DNA from: Clostridium_X cadaveris
Lineage (GTDB): Bacteria; Bacillota; Clostridia; Clostridiales; Clostridiaceae
Length of the DNA: 64,000 nt
NCBI RefSeq assembly: GCF_039521325.1
Contig: NZ_BAAACD010000045.1
Direction: 5' to 3' (one strand)
This document shows, one piece after another, positions 27,701 through 35,670 of this stretch; positions within the stretch are counted from its first letter, which is position 1, and each line of letters opens with the position of its first letter. The notes below the pieces were generated by a model, which saw only the letters and a list, made by a program, of their open reading frames with translations, did no database searches and had not been told where the DNA came from. Made by a program: the position numbers and the translations under genes.

Positions 27701-30340
27701 AGTACCATTTAAAGAATATTCTAAAGTAGCATTTTTAAAGTAATCTCCTGAACTAGCACTTGGTCCTTGAAGAATTTTAATTTTACCTAAAACTATAGGC
27801 TCACTTAATTTTACTCCTACATAATCTCCTGCAATTGTACTATCAGCTGGGTTTCCCCCTTGTCTTACTCTATAATGAACACCAGTATTTTCATTTCCAT
27901 CTAACATATCTACATCTTTTCCAGAGTAAATTCCCCATCCATCAGTTGTGCGAATTACTTCACTTGTAAATGTTGGAGCTTCTACTGGTGGAGTAGTTAA
28001 TAGTCTAAACTCTCTCATAGCAGGCCATTTTCTACCATTATCTGTTGCTGTGCATATATATCTCACACCAACAACATCGTTTATTTCCACATTTGATATT
28101 TTAACATTTACTGCATATGGTCCATAAGTTTTGTTATTCATATCTTTCCAAGTATTACCGTCAGTTGTATATTGTACTTTAGCATGTCCAAAGGTATCCT
28201 CTGGTTTTCCATTATTACCATTTAATATATCCACACCATATATTGTAGTTGGTTTACTTAAGTTAACTTGGTAGTATTGATCTTTAGCTTCATATACACC
28301 ATTCCATATATAAGTATCATTTTTACCATCTATGATGTTTTCAATTTTGCCTTGATATACATTTGAAATATTTGTTTCTGCTGTTAGTTCTAATTTTTCT
28401 TGTCCACTATTAACTATTTCATTTATCTTCTCAGAAATATTATTTCTAACTGACTCTACAAATGGAACTAAACGTTTAGAACCTGGTTGAGCTTTTTTAA
28501 CACCATTAATTACTGGTCTTTCATGCTTTTTGCTATTTTCATACAAAGTAGTTCCTTCAGCAAAATTTTGTACTGCTGAATCCTTATTATTACTTTCTAA
28601 ATCCATTGATGATTGGATAAAAAATTTGATAGCTGATGATAAATCTTTTAGAGAATTTGCAAATGGAGTAATCTGTTCAACCATTCTTTTATTTGTGCTA
28701 GCTTTTACAAATTCATTACAAGCTTTAATTATTGTATCCATTTCATTTAATAATTTAGCTCCAGTTTCAGTTACTGATTCTTTAGCTTTTAGTTTATTAG
28801 TGAATTCATCTAATAAAGGCTTTATTTCTTCTGATTCTCCTAATACCAATCCATGTCCATTTGGAGCTGGATCTGATGTATGCTTAGCTATTGTGTGTAA
28901 ATCTTCTGATGCATCACTATCTACATATTTGAAAGAATCTTTCCAACTCTTGTCTTCATTAAATCCTTTTACATTCCATGAATAATCAGATACAGCAAAA
29001 ATAGCTACCTTTGATGGTTCTGCGTCTTGCATAGGATTTGTTACTACACCTGCTAAATCTTCGATATTTATATCAGTGTGCAATAAACTTCCCTTACCCA
29101 TCATTAACCTGCTCATGTTTATGTCATTAACCGGCCAGTTTAGCCAAAATAGAGGACTTCTTCTAGTTTTTCCTTCTTCTGCTCTATTTCTTCTAAAATT
29201 ATCTAATGTATTTTGTATAATAGGTGCACATACTGAATTTCCTGTCCAGAAAATTTGCACATTTTTAGGAAAGTCTTTATCATATACATTTAATTCTGAA
29301 TAGTCACCTTGCCAACTTGCATTATATCCCGCTGGACAGAACACCCAGTCATAAACATCACCTTTTGCTTTACCCCATTCAGACAATCTATTCATCATAT
29401 CGGTAATAATCTTTTTATTAAGATTACCAACATCATCACCAAGAACACCGAATTGACGAACACCAACTGAATATAATTGTTCAAACTTAGCGATTAATTT
29501 TTTCATTTCACCTTCAAAATCATTTGCATTAAATCCCCCCATAAATGGATGCGCAGTCCAAACAAATCTTGTTTTTGATTCTATTCCTACTTTAACCATT
29601 TTCTCTATCTCTGCCAATTGATCTGCTGGATATAATTCTCTCCATTTTCTGGTATGATATAAATCATCTTTTGGTGCGAATATATAAGAAGTCATCTTAA
29701 ATTCTCCACCAAACTTCATTAAAGACATACGATCTTCATTTGTCCAAGGAATTCCATAGTATCCTTCAATAAATCCACGTATTGCTGTATCTGCATAATC
29801 CTTAATTTCAAAATTCTTAATAGTAGAACCATCCATTTGGTTAAAAATATGCTTTAAGGTTGTTATTCCATAGAATGCAGCATCTGTATTTTTACCTAAA
29901 ATAATAATTTCTCCATTTTTTGCTATAGTATAATAAGAGTCAATTTTTTCGAATACACTCTCATCTATTTCATAATTATTTTTTACATAATTGTCCACAT
30001 ATTCATCTGAAGAATGAGTTCCAACCAAAATATTAGTTTTTCCATCTACAACTGCATTTGATTCTGTAATATTTTTCTCCTTTAACTTTAAGATCTCAGT
30101 CATGCGATTTTTAGTTGCTTTATCAATTGTACTATCATAAACCACATTTACATCTTTACGTATAACAAATTCATCACCCAAATAATTTACTTCATGTGGC
30201 TTAGGATAAATTTCATATTCTTCTTGCTGATTATTTTTCTCTGCTACAGGTGAAGCATTAACTACAGATGTTTGAACCATCCCTAAAGTTAATGCAGTAG
30301 TCAATAAAAAGCTTACTAGTCTCTTAGTTTTTATTTTCAC
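24761..30340 (-). CDS. nagH: Cell-wall-anchored GH84 hyaluronidase / O-GlcNAcase family (NagH, mu-toxin-like)
   Basis: An 1859-aa surface protein. Signal peptide 1-29 (VNA cleavage); GH20b-like N-terminal domain (about 40-180); GH84 catalytic domain (about 185-490) with RGFIEGYYGIPWT and the adjacent catalytic acids GDD (Asp302-Asp303), as in NagJ and human OGA. A helical segment (to about 650) follows, then at least three discoidin/CBM32-like modules (about 660-1390), about seven FIVAR-type repeats each opening with YT..S/T.. (about 1400-1800), an Asn-rich linker and LPQTG at 1823 with anchor helix and basic tail. It would release beta-GlcNAc from glycans or hyaluronan outside the cell. It is longer than the C. 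perfringens NagH I know (about 1628 aa). Its leader carries a RAT-like attenuator. Confidence 0.92.
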   Translation of the reverse strand: MKIKTKRLVSFLLTTALTLGMVQTSVVNASPVAEKNNQQEEYEIYPKPHEVNYLGDEFVIRKDVNVVYDSTIDKATKNRMTEILKLKEKNITESNAVVDGKTNILVGTHSSDEYVDNYVKNNYEIDESVFEKIDSYYTIAKNGEIIILGKNTDAAFYGITTLKHIFNQMDGSTIKNFEIKDYADTAIRGFIEGYYGIPWTNEDRMSLMKFGGEFKMTSYIFAPKDDLYHTRKWRELYPADQLAEIEKMVKVGIESKTRFVWTAHPFMGGFNANDFEGEMKKLIAKFEQLYSVGVRQFGVLGDDVGNLNKKIITDMMNRLSEWGKAKGDVYDWVFCPAGYNASWQGDYSELNVYDKDFPKNVQIFWTGNSVCAPIIQNTLDNFRRNRAEEGKTRRSPLFWLNWPVNDINMSRLMMGKGSLLHTDINIEDLAGVVTNPMQDAEPSKVAIFAVSDYSWNVKGFNEDKSWKDSFKYVDSDASEDLHTIAKHTSDPAPNGHGLVLGESEEIKPLLDEFTNKLKAKESVTETGAKLLNEMDTIIKACNEFVKASTNKRMVEQITPFANSLKDLSSAIKFFIQSSMDLESNNKDSAVQNFAEGTTLYENSKKHERPVINGVKKAQPGSKRLVPFVESVRNNISEKINEIVNSGQEKLELTAETNISNVYQGKIENIIDGKNDTYIWNGVYEAKDQYYQVNLSKPTTIYGVDILNGNNGKPEDTFGHAKVQYTTDGNTWKDMNNKTYGPYAVNVKISNVEINDVVGVRYICTATDNGRKWPAMREFRLLTTPPVEAPTFTSEVIRTTDGWGIYSGKDVDMLDGNENTGVHYRVRQGGNPADSTIAGDYVGVKLSEPIVLGKIKILQGPSASSGDYFKNATLEYSLNGTDYKEIKQCVNERDIEIDLSNQNIEAQYVRLRNNQNQHNWIGFREFQVNAKINHNGKVYTNVENYKDHPADYFNDNASMVELNNITLGSNQYIGLKLDRIHELTEVIAKGNGLDKVTLQVSKNGYEWTNLDNKTLSKNTDARYIRLINLGNSEVTFDIKEFRIASKEISKPTIIKNSMGKIHAGKPEDLFDKDRTTGLQFERHQTKGDHMIIDLGQEIDLNELKIVVHDSHQDYLRDGKVYASIDQENWGDAIIQIGDQIANTTADDSTINESFPDHEISYNVAKATDINKKVRYLKLEITQSYGHRWTKINEIEINGGAYIPSVNNPTFKSNVSDTQDGLFEYLVDGNITTMFIPSSDNGQLVYSVSENNKSNHIKVMQNAKAISNAKVSARILSNDGSSKWVTLGKLNKGTNEFNLPSGTTLLDVKFEWSGVVPNLVELMIDSVSDINVDKTELQKLIDENLDTTNWTTDSAKVYNDAIEIAKELVSNSNVSQGTVDSSVKEIENAKANKKLKGDSSLVQAAIDAAETDEAKYTAKTWKEYQKALNAAKKAMEDVNNLSEDDVTVLIDGLTKAKEALVYNPTNREEAEVVLEDITIFINTITNPEKTYTKNSWKALIDAKTELEKLIELNKTEPQEPSLFEKAKNVMLEAKNSLVNVTSLVSAIQEFEAINDPSIYTEKSYKAYESEITKAKELLTNGAVETVEKALENIAVAKKNLELVGSSESIKGLINELKALNNENYTANSYKTLMDKVNEIDGMNFNDMTEEELKKLENELLSLKNDLVDVTALRKQVEIANGFEADLYTKSSYDALMEVIKASNEEFTSGTIESIQKLINQLDAAIKALEARVNNKELSDYINAIEDLDLSKYTDESVAKYNEALSALKAMLENAENISAIEFVQAKNNFENAKAGLELKADKEDEEDNNNSNNNDNNNGNNGDKLPQTGGVSTNDIIFTGFLLISLGAMLIYNKRSKLKEQ

Positions 30341-30433
30341 ACTTTTTCCCCCTTGTATACTTAAATTAATGTTTTAAAATTTTATTATTAGCTTTGTCAC
30401 CTCCTATGAATTCACATTTTTATAATTGAAGAC

Positions 30434-30465
30434 AAAAAAAGCCTTCCTACAAACTTGTAGGAAAG
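30434..30465 (-). terminator. Leader terminator of nagH
   Basis: On the minus strand GCTTTCCTACAAG / TTTGTAGGAAGGC is followed by TTTTTTT. It lies about 95 nt upstream of the start codon, inside the transcript leader, so it acts as an attenuator. Confidence 0.85.
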
Positions 30466-30490
30466 CTAGTGCCCAATAGGTAACACGCTT
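30465..30490 (-). promoter_or_regulatory. RAT-like antiterminator element in the nagH leader
   Basis: The RNA reads GCGUGUUACCUAUUGGGCACUAGC just before, and overlapping, the 5' arm of the leader terminator. It shares GUGUUAC and GGCA with the classic RAT in front of the NagE-like PTS gene in this window (49050-49076), with a shorter apical stem. RAT elements bind BglG/LicT/GlcT-type, PTS-controlled antiterminators. The call is inferred from these shared blocks and the arrangement. Confidence 0.55.
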
Positions 30491-30600
30491 CAACTAAAAA
30501 ACAATGTTATACTTTAATTTTCAACTATATTATATAAGAAAGCTTTTCCTATGTAAACATTATCTTTACAAATTATTTAAATAAATTTATATTTATTATT

Positions 30601-31539
30601 TTACTTATCAGATACAACTGCTTTTATCCTATCTTTAATAATTCTGCAACTACTATGAAACTCCTCTTGTTCCTTCTCTGTCAAATTTAGTTCTATTATT
30701 TCCTCTACTCCGCTCTTTCCTATGACACAAGGTACGCTGGCATAAACTTTAGTTTCACCATATTCTCCATTAAGCATTGTTGAACAAGGTAGCACCTTTC
30801 TCTCATCTTCTAAGATAGCTCTTATCACTTCTGCGGCGGCTGCTCCTATTCCAAATTCTGTTGAACCTTTTCCAACAACTATATTCCATCCAGCTTTCAT
30901 GGTATCTAAAGCTATATTTTTAAGTCTTAATCTTCCATAAATATATGGCTTTTCTCTCATAATTTCTAAAATAGGTTTACCATTTATAAAAGCACTGCTC
31001 CATGGAACCATTTGACTGTCACCATGTTCCCCTAAGCAATAGGCTTCAATACTTTTGGGATCCAAATTAAGCTGCCTTCCAAGTCTTGCACGAAGTCTTC
31101 CTGAGTCAAGGACTGTTCCGGTTCCTATGACTTTCAGTCCTGTTTTTTCATGTAGATAATATGCTATGATATCACATGGATTTGAGATAGATACTATAAT
31201 TCCTTTAAATCCACTATTCTTTATGTATGGTATTATTTCATCCATAACTTCTATAGTCCCCTCTAATTCCTCAAGACGATCCTCTTTGAATATTGGCCCG
31301 CTTGCACTCATAACTACTATATCTGCATTCTCTATATCTTCGTATCTCCCCACTTTAACATTGACTCTCTTTGGCATATACGCCATTGTATCTGCTAAAT
31401 CTTCTCCATGACTTAATGCCTTTTTAATGTCATTATCAATGATTATAAGTTCATTGCAGATTCCTTGAGTTATAATACTACTTGCTACATGAGACCCTAC
31501 ATGTCCTATTCCAATTACGGCTACTTTTCTTATACTCAT
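30601..31539 (-). CDS. L-lactate / L-2-hydroxyisocaproate dehydrogenase family protein
   Basis: An NAD-dependent 2-hydroxyacid dehydrogenase of the LDH/MDH superfamily, about 312 aa. It has the Rossmann GIGHVGSHVAS (about 10-20), Asp in IIIDND selecting NAD, SNPCDIIAYY, and the catalytic His in CLGEHGDSQM (about 178-187). The 2-oxoacid pocket residues suggest lactate or a bulkier 2-oxoacid such as 2-oxoisocaproate. An upstream in-frame TTG at 31551 would add four residues; the ATG at 31539 with GGGGGAT upstream is preferred. It is flanked by terminators and separate from the PTS/peptidase genes upstream. Confidence 0.85.
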   Translation of the reverse strand: MSIRKVAVIGIGHVGSHVASSIITQGICNELIIIDNDIKKALSHGEDLADTMAYMPKRVNVKVGRYEDIENADIVVMSASGPIFKEDRLEELEGTIEVMDEIIPYIKNSGFKGIIVSISNPCDIIAYYLHEKTGLKVIGTGTVLDSGRLRARLGRQLNLDPKSIEAYCLGEHGDSQMVPWSSAFINGKPILEIMREKPYIYGRLRLKNIALDTMKAGWNIVVGKGSTEFGIGAAAAEVIRAILEDERKVLPCSTMLNGEYGETKVYASVPCVIGKSGVEEIIELNLTEKEQEEFHSSCRIIKDRIKAVVSDK

Positions 31540-31660
31540 TATATCCCCCAACTTTCATTTAAAATCTTTTATATCTATAATATAATGAATTTTCATAATA
31601 CATCAAGATAATTTTAATATATCGTGAATTCTACAAAGATTAAGGTAATAAATTATAAAA

Positions 31661-31721
31661 AGCACCTATTAGATTAAAGAAATCTCCCCTCCAATTTCAT
31701 TAACTTAATAGGTGCTTTTCT
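31661..31721 (-). terminator. Terminator after the glycosylasparaginase-cutC-EIIA operon
   Basis: A long-loop stem, AAAAGCACCTATTA / TAATAGGTGCTTTT, with T-rich ends on both strands lies 16 nt after the EIIA stop. Confidence 0.8.
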
Positions 31722-31736
31722 ATTTTACTAAATTTC

Positions 31737-32054
31737 TTATTTGTTAGAGTACTTCTTGTGAGTTAAAATAACTTCCCTAACTATTCCCTTTAATGTTTCT
31801 GTTGTCATCATTTGGTCTTCTGCATGCATCAATAGTAATGATACAGTTACAGTTTTTCCTTCTGCTTCTTGTTGAATTAATCCCATATGAGATTCTTGAG
31901 CTTTTAACAAGCTTGCATCTGCCTTTTTAACTAGCTCTTCTGCCTCTTCAAATCTTTCTTCTCTTGCTGCTTTCATAGCTTCAAATAAAGCTGATCTTGC
32001 CTCTCCTACATTCGTTATTAATTGAAATGATATTAATTCTAATTCTTCCATCAT
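31737..32054 (-). CDS. PTS lactose/cellobiose-family EIIA
   Basis: A 105-aa all-helical EIIA of the Lac/Cel family, the cytoplasmic phosphocarrier that passes phosphate from HPr to EIIB. The active His is His77 in LLLMHAEDQMM. The matching EIIB and EIIC lie 9-10 kb away in the second sigma-54-controlled group, and no other PTS of this class is seen here, so the three subunits probably work together. It is last in the operon with the glycosylasparaginase and CutC genes. TAAGGAGT precedes the ATG. Confidence 0.92.
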   Translation of the reverse strand: MMEELELISFQLITNVGEARSALFEAMKAAREERFEEAEELVKKADASLLKAQESHMGLIQQEAEGKTVTVSLLLMHAEDQMMTTETLKGIVREVILTHKKYSNK

Positions 32055-32099
32055 TGTACTCCTTATTTCCCACCTTAAATTTACTGTATCTTAATAGCC

Positions 32100-32708
32100 C
32101 TAAACAATTTTACTTCCATGAATCTCATCTGTGTGCACATACTCTAATAGGAAGCCCCTATTTTCTTTGTTTACGCCCTTTCCTGGCATTATAGTAATTC
32201 TTCCCGCTGCATAATCCGATAGCTTTCTTAATTCGTCTTTACCTGACATTGCATCTTCTGTTCCGCCTTTTGTAAGTATCCTATCAATGCCTAAAGCTGC
32301 CAACTGATCAATAGCTTGAAATTTATCATCGATTTCATCAAATGCCATATGAAATGTAGTGCTTAAGGGTTTTGCCTCTTCTACGAATGCCTTTGTAGCA
32401 TCTATATCTATCTTGTTCCCTTTTAAAGCCCCTATGACAACGCCATAAGCCCCAAGCTCTTTTGCAATTCTTATGTCGTCTTTCATTATTTCAATTTCTT
32501 CCTCTAAAAACTCAAAATTTCCACCTCTAGGTCTTACTATGACCATGATAGGTATATTTATTTTCTCTACTACCCTCTTTATAGTTCCATAGCTAGGAGT
32601 TGTTCCCCCTTCTAATAGATTGTCACACAGTTCAATTCTATTAGCTCCTAATTCCTCAGCTTTTTTAGCTTCTATATAATTTCCGACACACGCTTCATAA
32701 ATAGCCAT
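32100..32708 (-). CDS. cutC: CutC-family protein (PF03932)
   Basis: A 202-aa TIM-barrel protein of the CutC family, with family segments EACVGNYIEAKKAEELGANRIELCDNLLEGGTTPSYG and RPRGGNFEFLEEEIEIMKDDI. CutC was named for copper homeostasis, but its true activity is unsettled. A recurrent association with sugar-degradation operons suggests a catabolic role, and here it sits between a glycosylasparaginase and a PTS EIIA, which supports that. The length is slightly short relative to the usual 210-250 aa. GGAGG precedes the ATG. Confidence 0.88.
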   Translation of the reverse strand: MAIYEACVGNYIEAKKAEELGANRIELCDNLLEGGTTPSYGTIKRVVEKINIPIMVIVRPRGGNFEFLEEEIEIMKDDIRIAKELGAYGVVIGALKGNKIDIDATKAFVEEAKPLSTTFHMAFDEIDDKFQAIDQLAALGIDRILTKGGTEDAMSGKDELRKLSDYAAGRITIMPGKGVNKENRGFLLEYVHTDEIHGSKIV

Positions 32709-32771
32709 TAACTAATCCTCCTAAAAACAGAACTTTTCTAATTACTACTAATAATATTTTAAATTAGTAGT

Positions 32772-33731
32772 TTAGTCAAAAGTTATAGGTGATTTTATTC
32801 TCTTTAAATATGCATCAAGCCATTCTTGACTTGCCTTTTCATAAAGAGTCTTCCCTTCGACATTCTTACATACGTAAACAGTTGGCTCCAAATCTTCTGT
32901 TACTACTGAAAATGAGAATCCATCAATATTAGTTGCGACCCCAAATTCTCCTTTATTATTTAAGCATACTACAGACAAATCTCCTGACTTTCCTCTTCTT
33001 CTAGTAAGTTCTTCATGTAAATCTGCTACTGCTTTATCTGCCGCATCTTGTGGATGATATCCTTCTTTCATAAGTCTAACTATCTCATAAGATATACATC
33101 CTTTCATTAAATCTTCTCCAAGTCCTGTTGCAGTTGCTCCCCCAACTTCACTATCTACATAGAAACCTGAACCTGATAATGGAGAATCCCCGACCCTTCC
33201 TCTTCTTTTCATAAAAAGTCCACTTGTTGATGTACCTGCTACCATATTCTTGTCACTGTCTAAAGCTATCATTCCAACAGTATCATGTCCATCATATGGG
33301 CTTAATCCTTTTTCTATTGTTTCTCTTCTTCTCTTTTCGTAATGTAATTTTGCTCTATCTGTAAGCATATTCATTCTTTCGAAACCATTTTTGTGTGCGT
33401 ATTCATCTGCGCCAGTTCCAACTAAAAAACAGTTAAACTTTTCATGGCTTAGCTTTCTAGCTATACTTATTGGGTTTTTGAAATCCCTTATTCCAGCTAC
33501 TGCTCCTATACTAAAAGTGTTTCCATCCATATATGCTGCATCTAATTCTACCTCTCCATTTTCATTAGGAAGGCCGCCATATCCAACGGATTTATAGAAT
33601 GGATAATCTTCAACCATTTTTATAGCTTCCTCTATAGCATCTCCTGCATTTATTCCATTCTTTAATCCTTCTGATGCTTTAGTTATTCCTTCTACAGCCA
33701 TTCTCCAAGTAGCTATCATTGCAAATTTCAT
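32772..33731 (-). CDS. Glycosylasparaginase (N4-(beta-GlcNAc)-L-asparaginase, Ntn hydrolase)
   Basis: A 319-aa AGA/plant-type asparaginase family precursor. The autocleavage/nucleophile site is GHDTVGM (His149-Asp150-Thr151), where Thr becomes the N-terminal nucleophile of the beta subunit. The downstream GRVGDSPLSGSGFYVD and GGATATGLGEDLM segments form the substrate pocket with the conserved Arg and Asp that hold the asparagine moiety. There is no signal peptide, so it is cytoplasmic. It hydrolyses the GlcNAc-Asn bond to aspartate and a glucosaminyl product. It is first in a sigma-54-promoted operon with cutC and the PTS EIIA; that context points to an imported, perhaps phosphorylated, glycosyl-asparagine substrate. 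Confidence 0.88.
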   Translation of the reverse strand: MKFAMIATWRMAVEGITKASEGLKNGINAGDAIEEAIKMVEDYPFYKSVGYGGLPNENGEVELDAAYMDGNTFSIGAVAGIRDFKNPISIARKLSHEKFNCFLVGTGADEYAHKNGFERMNMLTDRAKLHYEKRRRETIEKGLSPYDGHDTVGMIALDSDKNMVAGTSTSGLFMKRRGRVGDSPLSGSGFYVDSEVGGATATGLGEDLMKGCISYEIVRLMKEGYHPQDAADKAVADLHEELTRRRGKSGDLSVVCLNNKGEFGVATNIDGFSFSVVTEDLEPTVYVCKNVEGKTLYEKASQEWLDAYLKRIKSPITFD

Positions 33732-33769
33732 CCTTTTTCCCCCCGTTAATGTAGTATACTTTTTAAAAC

Positions 33770-33786
33770 AGCAAAAATCATGCCAA
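33770..33786 (-). promoter_or_regulatory. Sigma-54 (-24/-12) promoter of the glycosylasparaginase operon
   Basis: The minus strand reads TTGGCATG-ATTT-TTGCT, matching the TTGGCAYG-N4-TTGCW consensus completely. Transcription would start near 33758, 27 nt before the ATG. The sigma-54 activator gene is divergent and adjacent. Confidence 0.9.
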
Positions 33787-33860
33787 AAATGTGTTTATAT
33801 AATGAAAGTAATCTTTTCTAAGTTTACCTTTATATTTATAAACTTTTATTTGCCTTATAT

Positions 33861-33876
33861 CTATAGTGTGTTATAG
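33861..33876. promoter_or_regulatory. Candidate activator-binding dyad (UAS)
   Basis: CTATA-GTGTGT-TATAG lies about 75-90 bp upstream of the -24/-12 promoter and shares AGTGTGTT with the region upstream of the second sigma-54 promoter. A role as enhancer site for the LevR-type activator is inference. Confidence 0.4.
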
Positions 33877-34000
33877 AATAATACATAAAGAGATATAAAT
33901 AGTTAAAATAATAATACAGTATTAATTATTATATTTATTTTTTGATACAATAATAAAAAAGCAAGCTATACTAATACACTTTATAAGGAGTAGATCAATT

Positions 34001-35590
34001 TTGAAAAGAATAGATTCGATTTTTAACTCTATAAAAACTTTAGACAAAGGTGACGGAGTCACTACATCTGAAATAAGCAGTTATTTAAATCTTGAGCGTT
34101 CTAACGTAAGTAAAGATTTGAATATTCTCGTTAACAATGGTTCACTATACAAAAATAACGCTCGTCCTGTTAGATATTTCTTAAATAATCCTAATAGCAT
34201 AGATTTTTCACACAAATCATCACTAGATAACTTAGCTTATCTTTATCCTTCTCTTACTGAAGCTATAAAGCTGGCTAAGACAGCGATACTTTACCCACCT
34301 AATGGTATGAATTCACTTATCATAGGTAATACCGGTGTTGGTAAATCTATGCTTGCACAATTGATGCATGAATATGCTAACTCTATTAATAAAGGCAAGG
34401 ATATGCCATTTCTTCATTTTAATTGTTCTGATTACTCTAATAATGTTCAGCTTTTAAGTTCACATCTTTTTGGAGTAAAAAAGGGTACTTTTACAGGTGC
34501 TACTGAAGATAGAGCTGGATTAATCGAACAGGCTGATGGTGGCATCTTATTTTTAGATGAGATACATAACCTTCCTAGTGAAGGTCAAGAAATGCTCTTT
34601 ATATTTATGGATACAGGATATTTCAAAAGGTTTGGAGAAGTTTCAAAAAAAATCAAATCCTCTGCAAGAATCATATGTGCAACTAATAAAGATATAAGTA
34701 CTTCTCTTTTAGATACGTTTATAAGAAGAATACCAATAAAAATCTATCTTCCTGACTTAAATGAAAGACTTATAGAGGAACGGCTTACACTTATAGAACA
34801 TTTTCTCAAAGAAGAAAGTATGAAGCTCTCTAAACCCGTACTTGTTTCTTACAACGCTATGCTTTGTCTTTTATCGTATGATTGTCCGTATAATATAGGT
34901 CAGTTGAAAAATGATATAACCTTAGCCGTAGCAAATGCTTATGCTTCATATTTTATAAACAACAAGAAACAGATAAAAATAAATAGCCCTGACCTTCCAA
35001 ATGATTTGAAAAAGCCTCTAAGCTCTCCGCTTACTAAAGAAAGGGAGCTTATTAATTCTCTAAAAAGCATAGACGGATATTTTACTTATGATGAAAACAC
35101 TGAGGTTACAAGCTTATCATTTTTAAAACAGAAACATATAATACTATCTACATTTAAAAAACTTATTAAAAATGTAGACAATACACTAAAGAATAGAAAT
35201 ACAAATAGTGCTTTAATAAACTCTATATTTACAGATTATTTCAATATAATAGATGAGAACATGGCAACTTATCATTACAGTCTTAATAATTCTGCCTTTG
35301 ATGAAATACTTAGTAGTATAAGCCATCTTCAAAACTCTTTAACGGATGCTTTAAACGATGATATAACAAAAGATTTCTTTCATATTCATTTAGATATGCT
35401 TTATGACAGGATAAACCTTATGGATTTTAATGCACTTCCTATGCTAAATAAACTAAAGGATTTATTTCCCAATCATTATATAGAAGCATTAACCTTGAAA
35501 TCCATAATAGAGAAAACATATAATATAAACCTTTCATCAATAGAAATACTTTTCCTTACGCTTTTTGCACTTTTCATTATAGAAAAATAA
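34001..35590 (+). CDS. Sigma-54-dependent LevR/ManR-type activator, short form
   Basis: A 529-aa enhancer-binding activator. It has an N-terminal winged helix (about 1-60), then a sigma-54 AAA+ domain (about 95-335) with Walker A GNTGVGKS (109-116), the sigma-54-contact loop GTFTGA (162-167) and Walker B ILFLDEI (182-188). A helical PRD follows (about 430-529, HIHLDMLYDRINLM and HYIEALTLKSIIE). Classical LevR is about 940 aa and continues with EIIA-, EIIB- and second PRD-like domains; this one stops exactly after PRD1, and no further coding follows. Start is TTG with AAGGAG 10 nt upstream. It lies between the two sigma-54-promoted gene groups it very probably controls in response to PTS phosphorylation. 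Confidence 0.88.
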   Translation: MKRIDSIFNSIKTLDKGDGVTTSEISSYLNLERSNVSKDLNILVNNGSLYKNNARPVRYFLNNPNSIDFSHKSSLDNLAYLYPSLTEAIKLAKTAILYPPNGMNSLIIGNTGVGKSMLAQLMHEYANSINKGKDMPFLHFNCSDYSNNVQLLSSHLFGVKKGTFTGATEDRAGLIEQADGGILFLDEIHNLPSEGQEMLFIFMDTGYFKRFGEVSKKIKSSARIICATNKDISTSLLDTFIRRIPIKIYLPDLNERLIEERLTLIEHFLKEESMKLSKPVLVSYNAMLCLLSYDCPYNIGQLKNDITLAVANAYASYFINNKKQIKINSPDLPNDLKKPLSSPLTKERELINSLKSIDGYFTYDENTEVTSLSFLKQKHIILSTFKKLIKNVDNTLKNRNTNSALINSIFTDYFNIIDENMATYHYSLNNSAFDEILSSISHLQNSLTDALNDDITKDFFHIHLDMLYDRINLMDFNALPMLNKLKDLFPNHYIEALTLKSIIEKTYNINLSSIEILFLTLFALFIIEK

Positions 35591-35605
35591 TTAAAAGTTT
35601 ATGAA

Positions 35606-35642
35606 AAAAGTGCTATTCCTCTTTAGAGGCATAGCACTTTTA
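35606..35642. terminator. Bidirectional terminator between the activator and the M20 gene
   Basis: A stem, AAAGTGCTATtCCTCT / AGAGGcATAGCACTTT, with A/T-runs on both sides lies between two convergent genes. Confidence 0.85.
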
Positions 35643-35670
35643 ATGTAATTTTTCACTCTTAATGAAATAT

